Assembly: GCF_030816915.1 (NCBI RefSeq)
Contig: NZ_JAUSYN010000002.1
Span: forward strand, 6,213,501 to 6,277,500
From: Streptomyces sp. B3I8
GTDB lineage: Bacteria > Actinomycetota > Actinomycetes > Streptomycetales > Streptomycetaceae
DNA: 64,000 bases
Direction of reading: 5' to 3'
In this document: one piece after another, positions 9,188 through 19,424 of the stretch
How positions within the stretch are numbered: the stretch's first letter is position 1
Layout of the letters: each line of letters starts with the position of its first letter
Position numbers and translations under genes: made by a program
The notes under the pieces: model-generated
Told to the model about the DNA's origin: nothing
Seen by the model: the letters and a program-made list of their open reading frames with translations, nothing else
The model's database searches: none

Positions 9188-10530
9188 CGACGGCGGTGAC
9201 GAGCGTGACGGCCGGGGTGCCGGTGGCGGGCGTCACGGCACAGGCACCGGCGGGCTCTCCGGTGTCCGAGGTGGCCCCCGAGGCGTCCCGGGCCGCACGA
9301 CGGCCGCGGGTGCCGGCGGCCGTGCGGCGGCACTTCGGGAGCGTGGCGGGCGTGACCATCATGATCGTGCTGCTCTGGCGGCTCGGCACCGGAGTGTTCG
9401 TGGACGGGCTCCGGCGCGTAGACACCCCGACGCTGCTCGCCGGGCTCGGCATCGGACTGCTCACCACCGTCCTCTCCGCCTGGCGCTGGTGCCTCGTGGC
9501 CCGGCGCCTGGGCATCCGGCTGCCCCTGCGCGGCGCGGTCGCCGACTACTACCGGGCCCTGTTCCTCAACGCCGCCCTCCCCGGCGGCGTCCTCGGCGAC
9601 GTGCACCGGGCCGTGCGGCACGGACGTGACGCGGGGGACCTGGGGCGCGGGGTGCGCGCCGTGGTCATGGAACGGACGGCGGGGCAACTCGCCCTGGTCG
9701 CCGCCGGGGTGCCGGTGCTGCTTCTCGCCGAGTCGCCCGTGCTGCACGAGGCGCGGCACGCCGTCGCGGTGCTCGTCCCCGTGCTCGTCGGTGTCGCGGC
9801 GGTCGTCGTCGCGGTGCGGATGGGGCGTACGCGGCGGGCGGCGTCGGACGGCGCGGCGTCCGAGAACGTGGTGGACGGTCGTCCGGCCGGGCGCGGTGCG
9901 CGTCGCGGGCGGGCCGTGCGCACGGGGCTGGCCGAGGCGCGGGACGTCCTGCTGGACCGGCGCGTGGGACCGGGCGTGCTCGCGGCCTCCCTCGCCGTGC
10001 TCGGCGGGTACCTGCTGATGTTCTGGGTCGCGGCGCGGGCCGCCGGGGCGGACGTGAGCCCGCTGCGGCTCCTTCCGCTCGCCATGCTCGCGCTGATCGC
10101 GATGGGGCTGCCGCTGAACGTCGGCGGCTGGGGGCCCCGGGAGGGCGTCACCGCCTGGGCGTTCGGGGCGGCGGGGCTCGGCGCGGGGACCGGTCTGAGC
10201 GTCGCGGTCGTCTACGGGGTGCTCAGCTTCGTCGCCGCTCTGCCGGGAGCCGTCGCCCTGGTGGTGCGATGGTGGGGCGGACTGCGCGAGCGGCGGACCG
10301 AAGGTGCCCGCCCCGTGCGCGACGAGCCCGTGCGGAACGCCCCCTCACCCCGGTCGCCCCCGCAACCGGAGCCGGGGGAGAGGCGGCATCCCGGTCACGC
10401 CGTGGGATTCGCCGCACCGGTCACCAGGTCGAAGTACGGGCCGAAGGAGTCGGTCAGGGCGGCCAGCAGCCGTTCGCCCTTCTCCGCCGAGGCGAGCGAG
10501 GGACGGCCGATGACCCCGGATTCCGTGTAG
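9184..10530 (+). CDS. UPF0104/LPG-synthase-TM-type membrane protein (flippase-like)
   Basis: 448-residue polytopic protein of the AglD/lysylphosphatidylglycerol-synthase membrane-domain family. About seven or eight hydrophobic helices lie between residues ~50 and ~385. Family motifs are NAALPGGVLGDVHRA and, near the end, GLPLNVGGWGPREG. ATG overlaps the methyltransferase stop. After the last helix a ~60-residue basic/Pro-rich tail runs 136 bp into the opposite-strand creatininase gene. Relatives are linked to movement or modification of polyprenyl- or lipid-linked sugars, so it may export or anchor the glycosylated product (inference). Confidence 0.82.
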   Translation: MTTAVTSVTAGVPVAGVTAQAPAGSPVSEVAPEASRAARRPRVPAAVRRHFGSVAGVTIMIVLLWRLGTGVFVDGLRRVDTPTLLAGLGIGLLTTVLSAWRWCLVARRLGIRLPLRGAVADYYRALFLNAALPGGVLGDVHRAVRHGRDAGDLGRGVRAVVMERTAGQLALVAAGVPVLLLAESPVLHEARHAVAVLVPVLVGVAAVVVAVRMGRTRRAASDGAASENVVDGRPAGRGARRGRAVRTGLAEARDVLLDRRVGPGVLAASLAVLGGYLLMFWVAARAAGADVSPLRLLPLAMLALIAMGLPLNVGGWGPREGVTAWAFGAAGLGAGTGLSVAVVYGVLSFVAALPGAVALVVRWWGGLRERRTEGARPVRDEPVRNAPSPRSPPQPEPGERRHPGHAVGFAAPVTRSKYGPKESVRAASSRSPFSAEASEGRPMTPDSV

Positions 10531-11216
10531 GCGGCCATACCGGTCGTCAGCAGATGCCGGCGGTCGTCGGCGACGAAATCGGTGGTCTCGTATCCGCTGC
10601 GGACCATCTCCGGATGACAGTGGAGGAGGAGGGAGGTCTCGATTTCCCCCGCGTGCATGTCGGTCAGCAACGAGGTGCTCACACCGGCCCGTTCCCGTGC
10701 CGATTCCCAGTCCTCCGCAGCCGGGAAAAGCGCCATGTCGGGTCCCGTGCCGGCGGTGGATTCCTGCACCACATTGCCCAGCACGTAATTGCCGCCGTGG
10801 CCGTTGACCAGTACCAGGGCCTCGACACCGGAGCGGCGCAACGAGTGCGCGATGTCCCGTACCACCGCGTGGAGAGTGACGGAGGAAATGCTGACCGTGC
10901 CCGGCCAGTCCGCGTGCTCGTGCGAACAGCCGATCGTCACCGGGGGGAGGAGGTGCACCGGGTACCGTGCGGCGATCGCGCGGGCGATCGCGCAGGCGAC
11001 CAGGGTGTCCGTCGCCAACGGCAGGCAGGGGCCGTGCTGTTCGAAACTGCCGACGGGAAGGACGGCGACCTGCCGCGGCAGGCCCTCGCCCCGGCGCCGT
11101 ACGTCCTCGGTGGTGTCGGCCGGCAGGACGCCCGCGACGCCGGCCGGTGAAGTGCTCGTGAGGACGGCCGGTGCGGCGCTGGTGTCGTCCGCCGGTGTTC
11201 CTTCTGGCCTCTCCAT
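10395..11216 (-). CDS. Creatininase-family amidohydrolase, probable formamidopyrimidine deformylase
   Basis: 273 residues. Predicted metal ligands of the creatininase/ArfB/MftE family are all present: Glu59 and His61 (GSFEQHG), Asp70 (LATD), His140 (NGHGGN) and Glu191 (HAGEIETS). Start ATG at 11216 has AGGAAAGGAAG upstream; an in-frame ATG seven codons earlier lacks this spacing. It is divergent from the GTP cyclohydrolase gene with only 54 bp between starts. ArfB, an archaeal relative, removes the formyl group from the FAPy nucleotide, the product expected from the neighbour, so the same reaction is inferred. The 3' 136 bp are antisense to the membrane-protein gene. Confidence 0.85.
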   Translation of the reverse strand: MERPEGTPADDTSAAPAVLTSTSPAGVAGVLPADTTEDVRRRGEGLPRQVAVLPVGSFEQHGPCLPLATDTLVACAIARAIAARYPVHLLPPVTIGCSHEHADWPGTVSISSVTLHAVVRDIAHSLRRSGVEALVLVNGHGGNYVLGNVVQESTAGTGPDMALFPAAEDWESARERAGVSTSLLTDMHAGEIETSLLLHCHPEMVRSGYETTDFVADDRRHLLTTGMAAYTESGVIGRPSLASAEKGERLLAALTDSFGPYFDLVTGAANPTA

Positions 11217-11270
11217 TCCGTAACTTCCTTTCCTCATGTACCGCCTGTGCTCAGCAGATAGGAACTGATC
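11217..11270. promoter_or_regulatory. 54-bp divergent start region for creatininase and ribA-like genes
   Basis: Both ribosome sites lie in this gap: AAGGAAG for the leftward gene and AGGAA for the rightward one. Little room remains for two separate promoters, suggesting overlapping or leader-poor transcripts. No clear operator palindrome seen. Confidence 0.5.
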
Positions 11271-12600
<1,330 letters not shown>

Positions 12601-12609
12601 GGGCGGGCG

Positions 12610-13533
12610 TCAGAGGCCGCGGGTGCGGTCCTCCAGGGCGTGGAGGACCGCCACCATGTCCTCGCCGCCGTGGCCGAGTGCGACCGTCTCGGCGAACAGG
12701 GCGTGGCAGGCGTCGAGGAGCGGGGAGGCCACGCCCCTCGCGCGGGCGGCGTCGGCGATCAGGCGGTTGTTCATCAGGACGTCCGCGGCGGCCGCCTGCA
12801 CCGCGAAGTCGCCGTGCAGCAGCTTGGGCGCCTTCATACGGGAGACGGCGCTTGCCATGGGGCCCGCGTCCAGGACGTCCAGGAAGAGCCGCCGGTCGAG
12901 GTGGTGCCGGTCCGCGAAGTGGAACGCCTCGGTGAGACCGGTGACCTGGGTGATCAGGAAGAGGTTCACGGACAGTTTCATCAGCAGCGCGTTCGGTACG
13001 GGGCCGCAGGCGAACACCTCGTGGCACATGGGCGCGAGGACGGGAGCGACGTCCTCCACGTCCTCCGGGTCCCCGGCCAGCATGGCCACCAGACGGCCCT
13101 GCTCGGCCGGGACGCGCGACCCGGAGACGGGGGCCTCGACATAGCGGCCGCCCGCCTCCCGGACGTCGGCCGCCAGAGCGCGGGAGTACTCCGGATCGGT
13201 CGTGCCCATGTTCACCACCGTGCGGCCGGCGGCGCGGCCGGCGAAGGCGGGGGTGCCGCGTTCCAGTACGGCGTCGATGGCGCGGTCGTTCGCCAGCATG
13301 AGGAGGACGGTGTCCGCCCCGGCAAAGACCTCCGCGGCCGAGGCCGCGACCGCCGCGCCGGCCGCCCGCAGCGGCTCCGTCCGGTGCGGCGTGCGGTTCC
13401 AGACGAGGAGGGGGGTGCCCGCGCGGGCCAGGTTGAGGGCCATGGGGGTGCCCATGACGCCGAGGCCGAGGAATCCCACCGTGTGCATCACGATCACCGC
13501 CGGGTCGGGGCTCAGATCTATGACGGCTGTCAT
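12610..13533 (-). CDS. NAD(P)-dependent beta-hydroxyacid dehydrogenase family protein
   Basis: 307-residue relative of 3-hydroxyisobutyrate dehydrogenase and imine reductases. The Rossmann motif [12 protein letters not shown] sits at about residues 19-30 and the catalytic-lysine region is [13 protein letters not shown] at 13533 has no ribosome site, but CATAAT lies 10 bp upstream, so a leaderless transcript is possible; an alternative ATG (residue 16) would give a tighter N-terminus. Both options lie beside a paired palindrome (13519-13559), pointing to control by the divergent TetR gene at 13640. Substrate unknown. Confidence 0.82.
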   Translation of the reverse strand: MTAVIDLSPDPAVIVMHTVGFLGLGVMGTPMALNLARAGTPLLVWNRTPHRTEPLRAAGAAVAASAAEVFAGADTVLLMLANDRAIDAVLERGTPAFAGRAAGRTVVNMGTTDPEYSRALAADVREAGGRYVEAPVSGSRVPAEQGRLVAMLAGDPEDVEDVAPVLAPMCHEVFACGPVPNALLMKLSVNLFLITQVTGLTEAFHFADRHHLDRRLFLDVLDAGPMASAVSRMKAPKLLHGDFAVQAAAADVLMNNRLIADAARARGVASPLLDACHALFAETVALGHGGEDMVAVLHALEDRTRGL

Positions 13534-13559
13534 AGCGAGGTGATTATGACAGGCGTCAT
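13519..13559. promoter_or_regulatory. Twin operator palindromes, probable TetR binding sites
   Basis: TATGACGGCTGTCATA (13519-13534) and ATGACAGGCGTCAT (13546-13559) share the pattern ATGAC-N4-GTCAT with centres 26 bp apart. They cover the start codon and presumed -10 of the leftward reductase and lie 81 bp before the TetR start, consistent with repression of both genes. Confidence 0.65.
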
Positions 13560-13639
13560 GGTCGGGTGGTGAGAGGGACGTAAGCTGTCCGCCCGCGTCA
13601 CGCCGCGCCGTGCGGTTCGGGCGGGTGAGGAGGTGGACG

Positions 13640-14242
13640 ATGACGGAGTCCGAGCGGGGGCCCCGGGAGCGGATGGTGTTCAGTGCCGCTCAGCTCGTCC
13701 GGCGGCGCGGAGTGGCCGGGGCGGGGATGCGGGACGTCGTGGCGCACGCCCACGCGCCGCGCGGGTCGCTCCAGCACTACTTCCCGGGCGGGAAGGAACA
13801 GCTCGTCAACGAGGCGGTGCGGTGGGCCGGGCGGTACGCGGCGAGGCGCGTCCCGCGGTTCATGGCGGGGATGGCGGAGCCGACGCCCTCGGGGCTGCTC
13901 GCGGCGATGGTGGGGCAGTGGACGGACGAGTACGCGCGGGAGGGGTTCGCGGGCGGGTGCCCGGTCGCGGCGGCGACCGTGGGGTGCGCGGAGTCGGTGG
14001 AGTCCACACGGGAGGCGGCGGCGGAGGCGTTCGGCCGGTGGACGGGGGCGGTGCGGGAGGCACTGGTCGGGATGGGGGTGCCGGCGGGGCGGGCCGGGGG
14101 GCTCGCGGTGGTCGTGGTGAGTGCGGTGGAGGGGGCGGTGGTGGTGGCCCGGGCCGAGCGGGATGTACGGGCGTTGGAGGCGGTGGTGGGGGAGTTGGGG
14201 CCGGTGCTGGATGCGGCGCGGGGTGGGGGTGGGGGTGGGTGA
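13640..14242 (+). CDS. TetR family regulator, LmrA/YxaF-like
   Basis: 200 residues. ATG at 13640 is preceded by GAGGAGG. The HTH reads [27 protein letters not shown], typical of the LmrA/YxaF branch. The C-terminus ends in a run of six glycines encoded by GGT/GGG codons. It is divergent from the reductase at 13533, and the twin palindrome between them is its likely operator. It ends 5 bp from the convergent membrane-protein gene. Confidence 0.87.
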   Translation: MTESERGPRERMVFSAAQLVRRRGVAGAGMRDVVAHAHAPRGSLQHYFPGGKEQLVNEAVRWAGRYAARRVPRFMAGMAEPTPSGLLAAMVGQWTDEYAREGFAGGCPVAAATVGCAESVESTREAAAEAFGRWTGAVREALVGMGVPAGRAGGLAVVVVSAVEGAVVVARAERDVRALEAVVGELGPVLDAARGGGGGG

Positions 14243-14247
14243 GGAGA

Positions 14248-15720
14248 CTACTGCCTGCTCACTGCCCGGGTGACGCCCGTCAGGACCGTCGTCGCCAGGA
14301 TCCAGCCCGTCAGGGTCAGGCCGTAGGACAGGGCCTGGTACGGGCCCGCCGGGGCGAACGCGGCCTCCTGGCCGAAGGAGATGACCGGCAGCATCAGGTC
14401 CAGCGTGTAGAAGACCGGGTTGAACGGCGGGGCCTCGTCCGGCTTCAGCGCGGCGGGCGGGTGCAGACCGAACACCACCGCCCCCACCGCCAGCAGCGAC
14501 AGCAGCCACCCGGCCGCCCGCAGCGGCCGGAACCCGTACCCCACCGTCGCGTCCTGCACCTGCCCCCACAGCCGCCGGTACCACGGCAGCGTCCCCCGGT
14601 GCCGGCGCAGCTTGGCGAGCTGCACCGTGCGGGCGGCGCGCTCGTCGCCGACGCGCCGGTAGGCCGCCGCCAACTGCTCGTAGGCGTAGGGCACATAGCC
14701 GTCCGAGTCGCGCTCGAGGACGGCCAGGCGCCGGGCGGCCGGGGCGTGCGGGGTCAGCGCGGTGTAGGTGAGGCCGTCCAGATTCAGCTCCCCGGGCCAC
14801 ACCTCCGGCGCCGCGTGCAGCGCGTCGACGCGGGCGCGGCGGAGGTTCAGGGCGCCCTCGATCCCCTCGGGCTCGCGCAGCCACAGTTCGCCGAGCACCG
14901 CGCTGCTCACCCGCAGCGCCATGCCCTCGGGGTGGGACAGCCGTGCGTACGACAGGTTCAACTGCCCGGGGATCCGCGCGCCGCGCAGATCGAGCATGCC
15001 GCGCGCGACGAGGCAGCCCGCCTGGAGGTCGGCGTCCAGGGTGAGGGTGCGGGCCTGGAGCGCGGTGGCGCCGGGGTTCTCGAAGCGGGCGTCGCGCAGC
15101 ATCACCGAGCCGGTGACGGTGGCGCTCTCCAGCCGGGTCTCGCCCTCGACCCGCAGTCCCGGTGCCCACAGCGCGTCGCCGATCGTGACCTGGTTGAGCT
15201 GGAGCACCGGCTCGGAGGTGTCCGAGGAGGTGAGGTGCGCGCCGTCCAGGAACAGGGCCCCGGCGATCCGTGCGCCGCCGAGCCGCACCTGATAGGTGAT
15301 GCGGCAGTCGGTCAGCCGCAGGACGCCGTCCACCTGGAGGCGCGCGGCGTGCAGTCCGGGCAGCACGGAGCCGCGCAGGTTGAGCTGGCGCACCCGGAAG
15401 TCGTACAGCGCGGGCCCGTCCGTGAAGTGACAGTGCTTCAGCTCCACGGCGTGGTCGATCGTCGCGTACTTGAGGTCGAGCGTGCCGGTGATGCGGGCGC
15501 CCACGACCTTGAGTACCGGTATCTCGCCGGCGCGGGTGGGACCGTCCAGGAGCAGGGACCGCAACACCCTCGCGCGTACGGTGCGTTCGGGGCCCCAGTC
15601 GGCGCCGCCGGTGCCGTCGGCGGGGTTCTCGTCCGGTGTTCGCCGGAAGTCCACCTCCGTGCCGTCCGGGAACGCCTCCCACACGCGGCGTTCGGCCGCC
15701 GTCAGCTCGTCGATCTCCAT
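14248..15720 (-). CDS. Membrane protein with repeated beta-helix-like domain
   Basis: About 490 residues, family not recognised with certainty. Residues ~70-320 show a repeated 'L.L..A.I.G.L.L..A' pattern (for example VVGARITGTLDLKYA, LGGARIAGALFLDGA), which suggests a right-handed beta-helix or pentapeptide-like solenoid. The C-terminal ~110 residues contain two or three membrane helices (AAGWLLSLLAVGAVVFGL, GWILATTVLTGV). A basic helical linker (KLRRHRGTLPWYRRLWG) joins the parts. ATG at 15720 is adjacent to a GTG at 15723; either could start. The solenoid would face the cytoplasm or be exported depending on topology. Confidence 0.6.
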   Translation of the reverse strand: MEIDELTAAERRVWEAFPDGTEVDFRRTPDENPADGTGGADWGPERTVRARVLRSLLLDGPTRAGEIPVLKVVGARITGTLDLKYATIDHAVELKHCHFTDGPALYDFRVRQLNLRGSVLPGLHAARLQVDGVLRLTDCRITYQVRLGGARIAGALFLDGAHLTSSDTSEPVLQLNQVTIGDALWAPGLRVEGETRLESATVTGSVMLRDARFENPGATALQARTLTLDADLQAGCLVARGMLDLRGARIPGQLNLSYARLSHPEGMALRVSSAVLGELWLREPEGIEGALNLRRARVDALHAAPEVWPGELNLDGLTYTALTPHAPAARRLAVLERDSDGYVPYAYEQLAAAYRRVGDERAARTVQLAKLRRHRGTLPWYRRLWGQVQDATVGYGFRPLRAAGWLLSLLAVGAVVFGLHPPAALKPDEAPPFNPVFYTLDLMLPVISFGQEAAFAPAGPYQALSYGLTLTGWILATTVLTGVTRAVSRQ

Positions 15721-15770
15721 CACGGGGGACTCTCGCCCGGCCGCCCCCGCGTGTCAACAGCGCCTTGACA

Positions 15771-15817
15771 GCGCGGAGGTGCGGCCCGCCCTCACGGGAC
15801 GGGCCGCACCTCCGCGC
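15771..15817. terminator. Strong hairpin terminator after gnd
   Basis: Perfect 18-bp stem: 15771-15788 pairs with 15800-15817 around an 11-nt loop. It lies 18 bp past the gnd stop and closes the pentose-phosphate operon before the next leftward gene. Confidence 0.85.
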
Positions 15818-15834
15818 GGCCCGCTTCCGTCGGC

Positions 15835-16716
15835 CTACTTCTTCGCGGACTCCACCGCGTGGCCGCCGAACTGGTTACGCAGGGCGGCGATCATCTTCAT
15901 CTGCGGCGAGTCGTCCTGGCGCGAGGCGAACCGGGCGAACAGGGAGGCCGTGATGGCCGGCAGCGGCACCGCGTTGTCGATGGCGGCCTCCACCGTCCAG
16001 CGGCCCTCGCCGGAGTCCTCGGCGTAGCCGCGCAGCCCGTCCAGGTGGGCGTCGTCGTCCAGGGCGTTGACCGCGAGGTCGAGCAGCCAGGAACGGATGA
16101 CCGTGCCTTCCTGCCAGGAGCGGAACACCTCGCGGACGTTGTCCACCGACTTGACCTTCTCCAGCAGCTCCCAGCCCTCGGCGTACGCCTGCATCATGGC
16201 GTACTCGATGCCGTTGTGGACCATCTTGGAGAAGTGCCCGGCGCCCACCTTGCCCGCGTGGACGTAGCCGTACGGACCCTCCGGCTTGAGCGCGTCGAAG
16301 ATCGGCCGGAGCCGGTCCACGTGCTCCTTGCTGCCGCCGACCATGAGCGCGTAGCCGTTCTCCAGGCCCCAGACGCCGCCGGAGACACCGGCGTCGACGA
16401 AACCGATCTCCCTGACCCCGAGTTCCGCGGCGTGCTTCTCGTCGTCACTCCAGCGGGAGTTGCCGCCGTCGACCACCGTGTCACCGGCAGAGAGCAGGTC
16501 CTTCAGCTCGTCGACGACGGACTGGGTGGCGTGGCCGGCCGGGACCATCACCCAGACGGTGCGCGGGGCTTCGAGCTTGCCGACGAGTTCCGCGAGGTCC
16601 TTGACGTCGGAGACGTCGGGGTTGCGGTCGTAGCCGACGACGGTGTGGCCGGCGCGGCGCAGCCGCTCCCGCATGTTGCCGCCCATCTTGCCGAGACCGA
16701 TCAGGCCGAGCTGCAT
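15835..16716 (-). CDS. gnd: 6-phosphogluconate dehydrogenase, decarboxylating (short form)
   Basis: 293-residue short-type enzyme that oxidises and decarboxylates 6-phosphogluconate to ribulose-5-phosphate. N-terminal Rossmann motif LIGLGKMGGNM; substrate-site segments VDGGNSRWSDD, GVSGGVWGLENGYALMVGG and KMVHNGIEYAMMQ. The ATG begins one base after the pgi stop. Last gene of the operon, followed by a strong terminator. Works directly after zwf and its assembly factor encoded upstream. Confidence 0.95.
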   Translation of the reverse strand: MQLGLIGLGKMGGNMRERLRRAGHTVVGYDRNPDVSDVKDLAELVGKLEAPRTVWVMVPAGHATQSVVDELKDLLSAGDTVVDGGNSRWSDDEKHAAELGVREIGFVDAGVSGGVWGLENGYALMVGGSKEHVDRLRPIFDALKPEGPYGYVHAGKVGAGHFSKMVHNGIEYAMMQAYAEGWELLEKVKSVDNVREVFRSWQEGTVIRSWLLDLAVNALDDDAHLDGLRGYAEDSGEGRWTVEAAIDNAVPLPAITASLFARFASRQDDSPQMKMIAALRNQFGGHAVESAKK

Positions 16717-16717
16717 G

Positions 16718-18490
16718 TCACTTCACTTCCCTTAGCTTGAGTTCGCGGTAGTCGGCCACCAGCGCGGCCGTGGACGGGTCGAGGCCGGGGACGTCGGCGC
16801 CCTCGCTGAGCGCGGGCTCGACCCGCTTGGCGAGGACCTTGCCCAGCTCGACTCCCCACTGGTCGAAGGAGTCGATGTTCCACACCGCGCCCTGCACGAA
16901 CACCTTGTGCTCGTAGAGCGCGACGAGCTGACCGAGGACGGAGGGGGTCAGCTCCGGGGCGAGGATCGTGGTGGTGGGGTGGTTGCCGCGGAACGTGCGG
17001 GGCGCCACCTGCTCCTCCGGCACGCCCTCGGCGCGCACCTCCTCCGCCGTCTTGCCGAACGCCAGCGCCTGCGTCTGGGCGAAGAAGTTCGCCATCAGCA
17101 GGTCGTGCTGGGCCTTCAGGTCCTCGCCCAGCTCCGCCACCGGCTCGGCGAAGCCGATGAAGTCCGCCGGGATGAGCTTGGTGCCCTGGTGGATCAACTG
17201 GTAGTAGGCGTGCTGCCCGTTGGTGCCGGGCGTGCCCCACACCACGGGTCCGGTCTGCCACTCCACCGGCCGCCCGTCGCGGTCGACGGACTTGCCGTTG
17301 GACTCCATGTCGAGCTGCTGGAGGTAGGCCGTGAACCTCGACAGGTAGTGCGAGTACGGCAGCACGGCGTGCGACTGAGCGTCGTGGAAGTTGCCGTACC
17401 AGATGCCCAGCAGGCCCATCAGGAGCGGGGCGTTGGACTCGGGGGGTGCGGTGCGGAAGTGCTCGTCGATCACGTGGAAGCCGTCGAGCATCTCGCGGAA
17501 CCGGTCGGGGCCGATCGCGATCATGAGCGACAGGCCGATCGCCGAGTCGTAGGAGTAGCGGCCGCCGACCCAGTCCCAGAACTCGAACATGTTGGCCGTG
17601 TCGATGCCGAAGTCGGCGACCTTCTCCGCGTTCGTCGACAGCGCCACGAAGTGCTTCGCGACCGCCTTGTCCTCCGCCTCGTCCCCTGTCCTGCCCTGCT
17701 CGCCCGTCCTGCCCTGCGCGCCGAGCCCGGCGAGGAGCCAGGAGCGCGCCGACGTGGCGTTGGTGATCGTCTCGATCGTCGTGAACGTCTTGGACGCGAC
17801 GATGAACAGGGTCTCCGCCGGGTCCAGGTCCCGCAGGGCCTCGTGCAGGTCCGCGCCGTCCACGTTCGACACGAAGCGGACCGTGAGGTCGCGGTCGGTG
17901 AAGGCGCGCAGCGCCTCGTAGGCCATCGCGGGGCCCAGGTCGGAGCCGCCGATGCCGATGTTGACGACGGTGCGGATGCGGCGGCCGGTGTGTCCGGTCC
18001 ACTCGCCGGAGCGGACCCGCCCGGCGAAGTCGGCCATCCTGTCGAGGACTTCGTGCACCTTGGGCACGACGTTCTCGCCGTCGACCTCGATCACCGCGTC
18101 ACGCGGGGCGCGCAGCGCGGTGTGCAGGACGGCCCGGTTCTCGGTGGTGTTGACGCGCTCGCCGCGGAACATCGCGTCCCGCAGCCCGAACACGTCGGTG
18201 GCGGTGGCCAGTTCCTGGAGCAGGGCCAGCGTCTCGTCGGTGATCAGATGCTTGGAGTAGTCGATCAGCAGATCGCCGGCCCGGACCCGGTAGCGCCGGG
18301 CCCGTTCCGGGTCCGTCTCGAACAGCTCGCGCAGCCGGGGACGCGGTATCCCCTGCGCACGGTGGTCCTCCAGCGCCGTCCACTCGGGGCGGCGGGTGAG
18401 CCAGGGGTGATGGCCAAAGGGGGCGGAGGCGGGCCCGGACACCGACCGGGTCACCGTTTCGGGTGCGGGTTTCGACGTGGGCTCAGACAC
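16718..18490 (-). CDS. pgi: Glucose-6-phosphate isomerase
   Basis: 590 residues, usual length. Interconverts glucose-6-phosphate and fructose-6-phosphate, letting pentose-phosphate products re-enter the oxidative branch. Signatures: [23 protein letters not shown] and [15 protein letters not shown]. The GTG start overlaps the opcA stop by 8 bp. An insertion of Gly/Arg/Thr-rich repeats ([18 protein letters not shown]) occurs near residues 255-275, in a surface loop. Confidence 0.95.
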   Translation of the reverse strand: MSEPTSKPAPETVTRSVSGPASAPFGHHPWLTRRPEWTALEDHRAQGIPRPRLRELFETDPERARRYRVRAGDLLIDYSKHLITDETLALLQELATATDVFGLRDAMFRGERVNTTENRAVLHTALRAPRDAVIEVDGENVVPKVHEVLDRMADFAGRVRSGEWTGHTGRRIRTVVNIGIGGSDLGPAMAYEALRAFTDRDLTVRFVSNVDGADLHEALRDLDPAETLFIVASKTFTTIETITNATSARSWLLAGLGAQGRTGEQGRTGDEAEDKAVAKHFVALSTNAEKVADFGIDTANMFEFWDWVGGRYSYDSAIGLSLMIAIGPDRFREMLDGFHVIDEHFRTAPPESNAPLLMGLLGIWYGNFHDAQSHAVLPYSHYLSRFTAYLQQLDMESNGKSVDRDGRPVEWQTGPVVWGTPGTNGQHAYYQLIHQGTKLIPADFIGFAEPVAELGEDLKAQHDLLMANFFAQTQALAFGKTAEEVRAEGVPEEQVAPRTFRGNHPTTTILAPELTPSVLGQLVALYEHKVFVQGAVWNIDSFDQWGVELGKVLAKRVEPALSEGADVPGLDPSTAALVADYRELKLREVK

Positions 18491-19424
18491 CGGCCACGGC
18501 CTCCTCGGCGGAGGCGTCCTTGCTGCGCAGGGCCACCTCGTACATCTCGTCCGCGTCCAGCCGGCGCAGCTCCTCGGCGATCAGCTCGGACAGCGGGCGC
18601 ACCTTCAGCGCCAGGGAGCGAGGCGGCTGTCCGGGCAGGGTGAGTGTGGCCAGCGGGCCGTCCGGGCGGTCGAGGACGATCTCGCCCTTGTCCGTGCCCA
18701 GCCGCACGGTCGTCACCACCGGGCCGCCGCTCACCACCCGGTCCACGTCCACCTTCAGCCGGGCCTCCAGCCAGCGCGCCAGCAGCTCGGCGCTGGGGTT
18801 GTCCGCCTCGGCCTCCACCGCGGCCGAGGTCACCGGCGTACGGGCCTGGTCCAGGGCAGCGGCCAGCATGGAACGCCACAGGGTGAGCCGGGTCCAGGCC
18901 AGGTCGGTGTCGCCGGGCGCGTAGGAGGCGGCCCGGGTGTGCAGCACGTCCATCGGGGAGTCGACGGCGTACAGATCGGTGATCCGGCGCTGCGCGAGCG
19001 CGCCCAGCGGGTCCTTCACCGGGTTCTCCGGCGCGTCCACCGGCCACCAGACGACGACGGGCGCGTCCGGCAGCAGCAGCGGCAGCACCACCGAGTCGGC
19101 GTGCCCGTTGACCTCGCCGTACAGCCGCAGGATCACGGTCTCGCCGGTGCCCGCCTCGGAGCCGACCCGCACCTCGGCGTCGAGCCGGGAATGGGTGCGG
19201 TCGCGCAGGGTGCGGGCGTGCCGCTTGATGACGACCAGGGTGCGCGAGGGGTGCTCGTGCGAGGCCTCCTCTGCCGCCTTCAGCGCGTCGTAGGCGTTCT
19301 CCTCGTCCGTGACGATCACCATCGTCAGGACCATGCCCACAGCAGGGGTGCCGATGGCACGGCGCCCCCGTACCAACGCCTTGTTGATCTTGCTTGCCGT
19401 GGTGTCGGTCAGGTCGATCTTCAT
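18483..19424 (-). CDS. opcA: Glucose-6-phosphate dehydrogenase assembly protein OpcA
   Basis: 313 residues; known in actinobacteria and cyanobacteria as the partner that assembles or activates Zwf. Recognised by its N-terminus ([17 protein letters not shown]), [13 protein letters not shown] and the following conserved helices. Overlaps zwf by ATGA and pgi by 8 bp, so the subunits are translated in coupled fashion. Confidence 0.93.
   Translation of the reverse strand: MKIDLTDTTASKINKALVRGRRAIGTPAVGMVLTMVIVTDEENAYDALKAAEEASHEHPSRTLVVIKRHARTLRDRTHSRLDAEVRVGSEAGTGETVILRLYGEVNGHADSVVLPLLLPDAPVVVWWPVDAPENPVKDPLGALAQRRITDLYAVDSPMDVLHTRAASYAPGDTDLAWTRLTLWRSMLAAALDQARTPVTSAAVEAEADNPSAELLARWLEARLKVDVDRVVSGGPVVTTVRLGTDKGEIVLDRPDGPLATLTLPGQPPRSLALKVRPLSELIAEELRRLDADEMYEVALRSKDASAEEAVAGV

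Noticed and set aside
13633..15768. 711-residue plus-strand frame and similar long frames opposite tkt, zwf and pgi
   Set aside because: Antisense shadows of genes with clear family motifs; amino-acid make-up is Gly/Arg/His/Val noise, typical of high-GC DNA.
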